Part shown: positions 30,645 to 37,961 of the stretch, in pieces
Layout of the letters: each line of letters begins with the position of its first letter
Position numbering within the stretch: the first letter of the stretch is position 1
NCBI RefSeq assembly: GCF_003367195.1
Contig: NZ_QRGO01000001.1
Coordinates: forward strand, 482,501-546,500
Length of the DNA: 64,000 nt
Direction: 5' to 3'
Source: Undibacter mobilis
GTDB taxonomy: Bacteria > Pseudomonadota > Alphaproteobacteria > Rhizobiales > Xanthobacteraceae
Made by a program: the position numbers and the translations under genes
Notes under the pieces: generated by a model
What the model was told of the DNA's origin: nothing
The model's input: the letters and a program-made list of their open reading frames with translations, nothing else
Databases searched by the model: none

Positions 30645-31406
30645 TCAGATTACTCCCGCTTCGTTCTTGAGCTTGGAGACGAGTTCGGCAACCGAGGCGA
30701 CCTTGACACCGGCCTTGCGGCCCGACGGCTCGGTGGTCTTGATGACTTCGAGGCGCGGCTTGATATCGACGCCGTAGTCGGCGGCGGTCTTGTCCTCGAT
30801 CGGCTTCTTCTTCGCCTTCATGATGTTCGGCAGCGATGCATACCGCGGCTCGTTGAGGCGAAGATCGGTGGTGACGATGGCCGGACCTTTGAGCTTCACG
30901 GTCTGCAGGCCGCCGTCGACCTCACGCGTGACGCTGACGCTGTCGCCGTCGCCGTCGCCGTCGATGGCGAGCTTGGAGGCAAATGTGCCCTGGGCCCAGC
31001 CAAGCAGCGCAGCGAGCATCTGGCCGGTCTGATTGGAGTCGTCGTCGATCGCCTGCTTGCCCATGATGACAAGGCCGGGCTGTTCGGCTTCGACGATACC
31101 CTTGAGGATCTTGGCGACCGCGAGCGGTTCGACCACGCCATCGGCTTTCACCAGGATGCCGCGATCCGCGCCCATGGCAAGACCGGTGCGGATGGTCTCG
31201 GAGGCCTGCTGCGGTCCGATCGACACCACGACGATTTCGGTGGCCTTGCCGGCTTCCTTCAGCCGGATCGCCTCTTCGACGGCGATCTCATCGAAGGGAT
31301 TCATCGACATCTTGATGTTGGCAAGCTCGACGCCGGAGCCGTCAGCCTTGACGCGAATTTTGACGTTGTAGTCGACAACCCGCTTAACGGGCACGAGAAT
31401 TTTCAT
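30645..31406 (-). CDS. etfB: electron transfer flavoprotein beta subunit
   Basis: 253 residues. Opening [17 protein letters not shown] and the AMP-binding region [18 protein letters not shown] identify EtfB. The protein is of usual length. A GDGDGD run near residue 150 is a short acidic insertion relative to many orthologues and looks harmless. ATG 31406 is the only reasonable start. Paired with etfA downstream. Confidence 0.97.
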   Translation of the reverse strand: MKILVPVKRVVDYNVKIRVKADGSGVELANIKMSMNPFDEIAVEEAIRLKEAGKATEIVVVSIGPQQASETIRTGLAMGADRGILVKADGVVEPLAVAKILKGIVEAEQPGLVIMGKQAIDDDSNQTGQMLAALLGWAQGTFASKLAIDGDGDGDSVSVTREVDGGLQTVKLKGPAIVTTDLRLNEPRYASLPNIMKAKKKPIEDKTAADYGVDIKPRLEVIKTTEPSGRKAGVKVASVAELVSKLKNEAGVI

Positions 31407-31502
31407 AATGTCTTTCCCGGTCGGGGCTATCAGATAGAATGCGGCCGGAAGCTAATGGCGGCCGTATCGGCATGTCAACGCCTGTGCTGCAGCACAGCAG
31501 TA

Positions 31503-32075
31503 TCAACGGTTCTGCCCGGGCGCCCAGAGCACGTCGCTGGCGCCCTTATCGTTGGCGTAACGGCCGGCAACGAACAGATAATCCGACAACCGGTTGACGT
31601 ATTTGAGCGACGGTTCCGAAACGCCGTCCTGATCATTGTCGCGAAGCTTCACCATGACGCGTTCGGCGCGCCGGCAGACGGTGCGCGCGAGATGCAGGTA
31701 AGCGGAAGCCGGGCTGCCGCCAGGCAGAATGAAGGATTTGAGCGGCGCAAGATCGGCGTTGAGCCGGTCGATTTCGCGCTCGACCCAATCGACCTGCGCG
31801 TCGGTGACCGTCAGGCGCGCGCCGCCGGGGCCTTTCTCCGCCAAACACAGGTCGGCTTCGACATCGAACAGATCGTTCTGGATGCGCCCCAGCGCGGCAT
31901 CGAAAGCCTTGTCCGCGGCGGTGTGGAGCCGCACCAGGCCGATGACGGCATTGACCTCGTCCAGGGTGCCATAAGCCTCGACACGCAAATCGTATTTCTT
32001 GCGCCTGTCGCCGGAGCCGAGCGCCGTGGTGCCGTCGTCGCCAGTGCGGGTGTAGATGCGGTTCAGGACGACCAT
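31503..32075 (-). CDS. cob(I)yrinic acid a,c-diamide adenosyltransferase (PduO type)
   Basis: 190 residues. The PduO/MMAB hallmark N-terminus IYTRTGDDGTTALGSG binds ATP. Other conserved segments are YGTLDEVNAVIG, RRAERVMVKL and LNRLSDYLFVAGR (here YVNRLSDYLFVAGR). It adenosylates cob(I)alamin to coenzyme B12. Preceded 19 bp upstream by the twin-TM gene on the same strand, with etfB next downstream. No cobalamin-dependent enzyme is in the window. Confidence 0.94.
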   Translation of the reverse strand: MVVLNRIYTRTGDDGTTALGSGDRRKKYDLRVEAYGTLDEVNAVIGLVRLHTAADKAFDAALGRIQNDLFDVEADLCLAEKGPGGARLTVTDAQVDWVEREIDRLNADLAPLKSFILPGGSPASAYLHLARTVCRRAERVMVKLRDNDQDGVSEPSLKYVNRLSDYLFVAGRYANDKGASDVLWAPGQNR

Positions 32076-32094
32076 TCAGACCCTCGCTCAAGCC

Positions 32095-32289
32095 TCAGCC
32101 GCGCATCACCCAGATCGTCAACATAATGACGACAATGGCGACGAATTGCAGCAGGACTCGCAGCCGCATCAGCTTCTGGGAGCGGTTCGGCGAGCCGCCG
32201 CGCATCATGTTGACGAGGCCGAGCACGAGCACAATCCCGACGGCAACGATCGCGGCCGGGACCGCAAAATGGGAGAGAAAATCCGACAT
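32095..32289 (-). CDS. small twin-transmembrane protein (Hig1-like)
   Basis: 64 residues from ATG 32289 (MSDFLSHFAVP). A longer frame to 32385 adds a Cys-rich, non-hydrophobic leader and is less likely. Two membrane helices (about 8-27 and 42-60) flank a basic loop RGGSPNRSQKLMRLRV, which matches the HIG1/twin-TM family of Alphaproteobacteria. Eukaryotic HIG1 proteins act in respiratory supercomplexes, but the bacterial role is not established. 19 bp upstream of the PduO gene. Confidence 0.8.
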   Translation of the reverse strand: MSDFLSHFAVPAAIVAVGIVLVLGLVNMMRGGSPNRSQKLMRLRVLLQFVAIVVIMLTIWVMRG

Positions 32290-32429
32290 GGCCGGCCTCT
32301 TATCACCCTCCCCCGGTCCGGGCCAGAGCAGGCCAGACCTGCACACCATACAGCCATGACTCGCCACAAGGTTGCATTTTTTCATGGTTTGATTGTAGCG
32401 TGTAGCCGGGTTCTCGGGGCGGGGGAAGC

Positions 32430-34487
32430 ATGGCGCCTATGGTGGAGGAACGACCGGTGCGCCGCTCCATGCCGCCGAGCGCCTTGTGCGCGAGCGGCCC
32501 GCGAACCGGCCGCGCGCGCATCGATACCGCCGCCTATCCCGAACTCGATTGCATCTCCGGGCTGCTCCCGGCCGCCACGCTCGATTGGGCCATTCGCCGG
32601 GCCGAGCGGGTGGACGTCGGCGCCGACCGCGCACTCATCGCCGCCCGTTTGATCAGCGAGGAAACCTATCTGCGCGCGCTGGGTTCCCAACTCGGGATTG
32701 CATTCGAGCCGCTCACTGGGGTCCGTCGCGCCGACTGCCCGCTTGACGACGCGGCCCTGCTCGCCAAGGCGAGCACCGGCATGTTGCCGCTGTCGCGTCG
32801 CGACGACCAGCCGGTTGCCGTCGTCGTCGCGCCCCGCGGCCACGCCTCGCGCGGCCTGATCCACCTGATCCGCAGCAACCCGGCAGCCGCCGCCCGCTTT
32901 CGCCTCACCACAAACGAGGCCTTCAGCCGCTTTGTGCTGTCCATCGGCGGTGCGGCCCTGACCGACGCGGCAACGAACGATCTCGCTTTACGCTGGCCGG
33001 CGATGACAGCCCAATTATGCGGACGCGCGCGCGGAATGGCATTGCCGGCCGGTATCGTCATTCTGACGATCATGGCGGCGATATTTGCGCCTGCAACACT
33101 GCTGATCGCCGCCGAATTCTTGCTGTCGGCCGCCTTTATCGCCTGGCTCGTCTTACGTCTCACCGGCGCCTTGATCCGTCATCCCGGCCCACGGCCCACG
33201 GATCCGATCCCCGACACCGCACTGCCAGTGTACTCGGTGATCGCCGCGCTTTACCGCGAAGCCACCTCGGTGCCGGGCCTGCTCGCCGCGATCGGCCGCT
33301 TCGACTATCCGCCGGAAAAACTCGACGTCATCATTGCAATCGAAGCCGACGACAAGGAAACCCGCGCAGCGCTCCTCGCTACCGCCACGAAGTTTCCTAT
33401 CACGGTCGTCGCGGTACCGCCCCGCGGACCGCGCACCAAACCCAAGGCGCTCAATGTGGCGCTGCCTTTTGCGCGAGGCGCCTACACGGTCGTCTATGAC
33501 GCTGAAGACCGGCCGGATCCCGATCAGTTGCGCAATGCGCTGCAGGCCTTTGTCAGCGGCCCTGCTGATCTGGCCTGCGTGCAGGCGCGGCTTTGCATCG
33601 ACAACTCCGAGGACAGTTGGCTCTCGGCCTATTACACGGCGGAATATGCCGGACAGTTTGACGTATTCATGCCGGGACTGGCGGCGCTCGGCCTGCCGCT
33701 GCCGCTCGGCGGTTCGTCCAATCATTTTCACACCGAGACTTTGCGCAAGATCGGCGCCTGGGATCCCTTCAACGTCACGGAAGACGCCGATCTCGGCATG
33801 CGCCTCGCGCGCTTCGGCTACCGCACCGGAATGATCGCATCCACGACCTATGAAGAGGCCCCGAACCGCTGCCTCCCCTGGCTGCGCCAGCGCACACGCT
33901 GGTTCAAAGGCTGGATGCAGACATGGGTCGTCCACATGAGCCAGCCGGGACGGCTGTGGCGGCAAATGGGACCCACGGGATTCACCGCCTTCCAACTCAT
34001 GCTCGGCGGCAGCGTGCTGGCCGCACTGGTCCATCCGCTTTTTCTGGCGGCGATGATCGGCACCACGTTCCGGATCGGCAGCGCCCTGAGCGGCGAGCAG
34101 ATCGCCATTATCGTCGTCGGTGCGCTTTACGGCGCCATGGCGATTCTGGGCTATGCGGGTTCGGCCGTCATCGGGTGGCTGGGGCTGGCGCGCCGCGGCC
34201 TGCTGTCATCGGCTTGGGTGCTGATGCTCACGCCGCTGCACTGGATCATTCTGTCGATCGCGGCATGGCGCGCGTTTTATCAACTGTTCGCGGCGCCGTT
34301 TGCCTGGGAGAAAACCGATCACGGGCTGGCGCGGTCCTCACGCCGCGCCACGCGCATGGTGCAAGCCCTCACGGAACTCGACCGCAGCCTCAGCAGCGCC
34401 AAACGCCGCGGCGAACTGCCAGCCGTCGACGAACGGACTATAAAAACTTCCGCAGATCGGCCGCCGCCTCTTCGGGCGAGCGCTTGA
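32430..34487 (+). CDS. family 2 glycosyltransferase with N-terminal MshEN/GspE-N-like domain
   Basis: 685 residues from ATG 32430 after GGGGCGGGGGAAG. Residues about 40-170 look like a type II secretion GspE N-terminal (MshEN) domain (ALIAARLISEETYLRALGSQ). Two or more membrane helices follow (about 203-245), then a processive GT2 catalytic domain with DAED at 357-360, a TEDADLG block at about 450-455 and QRTRW at 487-491, followed by further membrane helices. The layout is like BcsA/NfrB, where the MshEN domain sits in a different place. It probably makes or exports a beta-linked polysaccharide at the inner membrane. MshEN domains can bind c-di-GMP, which is a hypothesis here. The 3' end overlaps the SCO gene by 50 bp, tail to tail. 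Confidence 0.85.
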   Translation: MAPMVEERPVRRSMPPSALCASGPRTGRARIDTAAYPELDCISGLLPAATLDWAIRRAERVDVGADRALIAARLISEETYLRALGSQLGIAFEPLTGVRRADCPLDDAALLAKASTGMLPLSRRDDQPVAVVVAPRGHASRGLIHLIRSNPAAAARFRLTTNEAFSRFVLSIGGAALTDAATNDLALRWPAMTAQLCGRARGMALPAGIVILTIMAAIFAPATLLIAAEFLLSAAFIAWLVLRLTGALIRHPGPRPTDPIPDTALPVYSVIAALYREATSVPGLLAAIGRFDYPPEKLDVIIAIEADDKETRAALLATATKFPITVVAVPPRGPRTKPKALNVALPFARGAYTVVYDAEDRPDPDQLRNALQAFVSGPADLACVQARLCIDNSEDSWLSAYYTAEYAGQFDVFMPGLAALGLPLPLGGSSNHFHTETLRKIGAWDPFNVTEDADLGMRLARFGYRTGMIASTTYEEAPNRCLPWLRQRTRWFKGWMQTWVVHMSQPGRLWRQMGPTGFTAFQLMLGGSVLAALVHPLFLAAMIGTTFRIGSALSGEQIAIIVVGALYGAMAILGYAGSAVIGWLGLARRGLLSSAWVLMLTPLHWIILSIAAWRAFYQLFAAPFAWEKTDHGLARSSRRATRMVQALTELDRSLSSAKRRGELPAVDERTIKTSADRPPPLRASA

Positions 34488-35040
34488 GATTGAACGGTGC
34501 GACGAAGCGGCCCTGCTTGTCCATCAGATAGACGATGGCGGTGTGGTCCATGGTGTAGTCGTCGCCTTTGGTCGGAATTTTCTTGGCGTAAACCCGGTAG
34601 GCTTTCTCCGCCGCCTCGATCGCTGGCCGATCGCCAGTCGCCGCCGTCATGCGCGGATCGAAGCTCGACAGATAGTCCTTCATCGTCGCCGGCGTATCGC
34701 GCTCGGGATCGACCGAGATGAACAACGAATTGACGCGATCGGCATCCTTGCCGAGCACCCTGAACACCTCCGACACCTCGAACAAGGTCGTGGGGCAGAC
34801 GTCGGGACAATGCGTGAAGCCGAAGAACACCAGAAGCGGTTTGCCCTTGAAGTCTTCGTCCGTAATCGGCTGGCCGTTCTGGTTGATCAGCTTGAAGGGG
34901 CCGCCGACCGTCGAACCGGTCGCGACGACATTGTTGCCGAAATTGCCGGTGGCGTACCAAAGCGCCCCCAGAAACACGACGAGACCGGTGAGGAATGCCG
35001 CCAGAACGAGCAGCAAGTGAGTGGATCGGGACGTCGACAT
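34438..35040 (-). CDS. SCO1/SenC family copper chaperone
   Basis: About 200 residues from ATG 35040 (MSTSRSTHLLL); an upstream in-frame start at 35079 adds 13 polar residues. An N-terminal membrane anchor (about 8-27) leads into a thioredoxin-like SCO domain. The copper-binding CPDVCP lies near 78-83, and the partner His is in DHTA near 165. SCO proteins deliver copper to the CuA site of cytochrome oxidase. Its 3' end overlaps that of the glycosyltransferase gene. A small membrane-protein gene lies 39 bp upstream on the same strand. Confidence 0.93.
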   Translation of the reverse strand: MSTSRSTHLLLVLAAFLTGLVVFLGALWYATGNFGNNVVATGSTVGGPFKLINQNGQPITDEDFKGKPLLVFFGFTHCPDVCPTTLFEVSEVFRVLGKDADRVNSLFISVDPERDTPATMKDYLSSFDPRMTAATGDRPAIEAAEKAYRVYAKKIPTKGDDYTMDHTAIVYLMDKQGRFVAPFNLKRSPEEAAADLRKFL

Positions 35041-35079
35041 AGACAGGAATTTTCCATCAGAGGGTGCATTCGGCTGCAA

Positions 35080-35253
35080 TCAGAAACAAGCCGCCAGCCC
35101 AGAACGCACCATTTCAAAGAAGACGGCACTACCGAAATAGGCCCATAGGCCAATGGTCAGGGCGAAGATTCCGCCGACAAGCAGCGAGAGCAGCATGGCA
35201 GGCCAGGGCATTGACGAGGTTTGCGTCGAAACCGGTACGTCGGTCCCCTGCAT
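35080..35253 (-). CDS. small single-pass membrane protein, unknown function
   Basis: 57 residues from ATG 35253, chosen because GGGGA lies 4 nt upstream and longer in-frame starts give an implausible Cys/Gly-rich leader. One hydrophobic helix (about 18-40, MLLSLLVGGIFALTIGLWAYF) follows a short Thr/Ser-rich N-terminus. Not recognised. It precedes the SCO gene on the same strand and may be co-transcribed with it, which would fit a cytochrome-oxidase-related role, but that is inference from position alone. Confidence 0.55.
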   Translation of the reverse strand: MQGTDVPVSTQTSSMPWPAMLLSLLVGGIFALTIGLWAYFGSAVFFEMVRSGLAACF

Positions 35254-35508
35254 GTCGTCCCCTATCGAAACACCGCCGCTCCCAAAAGCCGAGCGGCACT
35301 GGAAAGAGCCATTCGCGATACTACTTTCACATAGGGCGGATCGCCGCGCCCCGCAATGACCGGTGGGGATACCACCGCCGTTAACCATGTTCCATTCGCA
35401 AGGCAGGAAACCCGGGCTGTTTCGGGACTTTCGTTGACTCAAAAGGTTAAAGCCGTAATGAATGCCCTTCGGCATCAGTTAAGAACTTCTCTCCCTATGG
35501 AGCTGTCT

Positions 35509-36387
35509 ATGCGTACCGCTTTGGCCCTTTTTGTCGCCGTCTCGATGTCCACTGTGGGCTCGGCGGCCTGGGCCCAGAACGCGCCCGCCGCGGCGCCGGC
35601 AAAATGCGAGAACCCGAACGCGCTGGGCGTTACCCGTGTCGTCGAAATCGACACCACCGGCGGCCCGGGTTTCGGTTTCGAGCACTTCAAGGCTTATGAT
35701 TTCCTGCGCGACAAGGAAGTCGTGCTCACCTTCGACGACGGCCCGTGGCCGGGCCACACACCGGCGGTGCTGAAGGCGCTGGCCGATCAGTGCACCAAGG
35801 CGCTGTTCTTCGCTATCGGCAAGCATGCCGGCTGGCATCCGGAAATTCTCAAGCGCGTCGCTGCCGAAGGTCACACCGTCGGTACGCACACCTGGTCGCA
35901 CAAGGACCTGTCGCGCATGACACAGGACGAAGCGGTCGCCGAATATGAGAAGGGCCTCGCGGCCGTCAGCATCGCGCTGGGCAACAAGCCGGTGCAGCCG
36001 TTCTTTCGTTTCCCGGCGCTGCGTCATCCGCCGGAAATGATGAAGTATCTCGCCGACCGCAACGTCGGCATCTTCTCGACCGACCTCGACTCGTTCGACT
36101 TCAAAACCCGCAAGCCCGAGCATGTCATCGCCAACGTGATGAAGAAGCTCGAAAAGAACGGCAAGGGCATCATCCTGATGCACGACTTCCAGCCGGCAAC
36201 CGCCGCGGCGACGCCCGAGCTGCTCAAGCGTCTCAAGGACGGCGGCTACAAGGTTGTGCAAATCACCGGCAAGACGCCGATCGAGCCGAAGAAGGAATTT
36301 GTCGATATGGTGATGAAGGAAATCGGCGGCGGCCTGGAAGAGGCCCGCCCGATGTCGAGCGTCATCAAGACCATCAAGGAAAATTGA
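35509..36387 (+). CDS. exported polysaccharide deacetylase (NodB homology)
   Basis: 292 residues from ATG 35509, picked because GGAG is 6 nt upstream and it gives a clean signal peptide ending AWA-Q (about 1-23). The NodB domain carries motif 1 TFDDGPWPG (catalytic and metal Asp), motif 2 THTWSH (metal His pair), a motif-3-like RFPALR, and IILMHDFQ near the end (catalytic His). It removes acetyl groups from N- or O-acetylated polysaccharide in the periplasm or outside. A strong terminator follows. Confidence 0.92.
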   Translation: MRTALALFVAVSMSTVGSAAWAQNAPAAAPAKCENPNALGVTRVVEIDTTGGPGFGFEHFKAYDFLRDKEVVLTFDDGPWPGHTPAVLKALADQCTKALFFAIGKHAGWHPEILKRVAAEGHTVGTHTWSHKDLSRMTQDEAVAEYEKGLAAVSIALGNKPVQPFFRFPALRHPPEMMKYLADRNVGIFSTDLDSFDFKTRKPEHVIANVMKKLEKNGKGIILMHDFQPATAAATPELLKRLKDGGYKVVQITGKTPIEPKKEFVDMVMKEIGGGLEEARPMSSVIKTIKEN

Positions 36388-36425
36388 TCGCCGTCTGTTC
36401 GAAAGACCGGCATCCATCGACACGC

Positions 36426-36451
36426 GGCCGCGCTTCGCGAGAAGCGCGGCC
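36426..36451 (+). terminator. intrinsic-type hairpin after the deacetylase gene
   Basis: GGCCGCGCTTC and GAAGCGCGGCC pair perfectly (11 bp) around a GCGA tetraloop of the stable GNRA class. The following GGTTCATTTT is T-rich but not a pure T-run. Placed 38 bp after the deacetylase stop. Confidence 0.7.
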
Positions 36452-36607
36452 GGTTCATTTTGGGGCCGATCTAAGGCCGCTACAGCCGACCTTGGATAGC
36501 CGGGCGGATCTCGCTTGCCTTGCGGCGCCGATTGAGCGCAGACTTGGCTCAGGCCAGCGGATCGAATCATTTCCGCGAGGCCTTCTCCGATTAAAAAGGA
36601 ATACCCG

Positions 36608-36895
36608 ATGGACGAAGACGTCCGGAAGCCGCTCCGGGCCGCGAAAGACGTGACGCGGCCAGCCACCATCAATCTGCCGAAGAAAGATAAAGCGCCCGAG
36701 CCGGAAATGGCGCGCGTCGGCCAGATGCGCCCGACATTGGCGCGATACCGTCTCCAGGTCGACCGTCAGACCAAGGCGACCTTCGCTTCACTCGATGAAG
36801 CGCGCATCGCCGGACAGGCGATCAAGAAGTCCTTTCCGGTCGTGCAGGTCTCGATCTACGACGCCGAGCAAAGCAAGCAGGCCAGCCTCGACTGA
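36608..36895 (+). CDS. conserved small protein of unknown function
   Basis: 95 residues from ATG 36608 with AAGGAA 8 nt upstream. The N-terminal half is basic, Pro- and Lys-rich, and probably disordered. The C-terminal half (ARYRLQVDRQTKATFASLDEARIAGQAIKKSFPVVQVSIYD) looks like a small alpha/beta unit with a plausible ordered core. Not recognised as a named family. Flanked by a deacetylase and a PfkB kinase with gaps of about 110-220 bp, so probably its own transcript. The good ribosome-binding site and amino-acid composition support a real gene. Confidence 0.65.
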   Translation: MDEDVRKPLRAAKDVTRPATINLPKKDKAPEPEMARVGQMRPTLARYRLQVDRQTKATFASLDEARIAGQAIKKSFPVVQVSIYDAEQSKQASLD

Positions 36896-37007
36896 CCGTT
36901 CGGCCGGCACGCGGCGCTGTGGCGCGGAACGCATGTCCGCCGGCAGGCGTTGAAGGCGGTGGACCGAAGCTCCGCGGTTCGTCCTCCTGCCAGCATAAGG
37001 CCTCGTC

Positions 37008-37952
37008 ATGCCTGACATCGTGACGATCACGATCAATCCTGCCGTCGACATTTTCGTCGATGTCGAGCGCGTCGAACCAATCAGGAAGATGCGCTGCTCG
37101 GCGCCCAAACGCGATCCGGGCGGCGGCGGCATTAATGTCGCGCGCGTCGCCTATCGTCTGGGCGGCGACGTCACCGCGATCTATCCGGCCGGCGGCGCTA
37201 TCGGCAAATTGCTGCAGAAGCTGCTCGACCGCGAAGGGATCGTCAGCATCGCGACGCCGTCCCATGTCGAGACGCGCGAAAACTTCACGGCGTTCGAGAC
37301 GACCAGCGGCGATCAGTTTCGCTTTGTGCTACCCGGCTCGACGTTGCACCGCGCCGAATGGGAGGCCTGCCTCGACAAGCTGACGACGCTACAGGGCAAG
37401 CCGTCTTTCGTCGTCGCCAGCGGCAGCATTCCGCCCGGCGTGCCGGAGGATTTCTTCTCCCGCGTCATCCGCGAGGCCCGCAAACTCGGCGCCCGCACCG
37501 TGGTGGATACCTCCGGCGACGCGCTGAAAGAAGCGATTGCCGAAGGCGTCGATATCATCAAGCCGAACCTCAATGAGCTCAGCGAGTTCACCGGCGAAAA
37601 GCTCGACAGCGACGCGGCCTGTGTCGCCGCGTGTCGCAAGCTGATCGACGCCGATCGTGTGACGATGGTGGCGCTCACCCTGGGCGGCGACGGCGCGCTG
37701 CTGGTGACGAAGGACCGCGCGCTGAAAGCGCAACCGATGAAGATCGACGTCGTCAGCGCAGTCGGCGCCGGCGACAGCTTTCTCGGCGGGCTGGTCTGGG
37801 CGCTGGCTCAAGGGCAATCCGAGCACGACGCATTTCGCGTCGCGGTCGCCGCCGGCTCGGCCGCGGTGATGAACCCCGGCACCGAACTGTGCCGCGAGGT
37901 TGAGGTCAAGCAGTTGTTGCCGAAGGTCAAGATTGCGGAAATCTCGCTCTGA
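37008..37952 (+). CDS. PfkB family sugar (phosphofructo)kinase
   Basis: 314 residues. PfkB signature 1 GGGGINVARVAYRLGG and signature 2 with the catalytic base Asp in GAGDSFLGG are intact. NPAVDIFVDVE at the N-terminus and KPNLNELSEF are typical of the 1-phosphofructokinase/LacC/minor Pfk (PfkB) branch. It phosphorylates a sugar phosphate, probably fructose 1- or 6-phosphate; the substrate is not decided by sequence. It stands alone, convergent with the cyclase gene (9-bp gap). Confidence 0.92.
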   Translation: MPDIVTITINPAVDIFVDVERVEPIRKMRCSAPKRDPGGGGINVARVAYRLGGDVTAIYPAGGAIGKLLQKLLDREGIVSIATPSHVETRENFTAFETTSGDQFRFVLPGSTLHRAEWEACLDKLTTLQGKPSFVVASGSIPPGVPEDFFSRVIREARKLGARTVVDTSGDALKEAIAEGVDIIKPNLNELSEFTGEKLDSDAACVAACRKLIDADRVTMVALTLGGDGALLVTKDRALKAQPMKIDVVSAVGAGDSFLGGLVWALAQGQSEHDAFRVAVAAGSAAVMNPGTELCREVEVKQLLPKVKIAEISL

Positions 37953-37961
37953 GCCGCCGCG

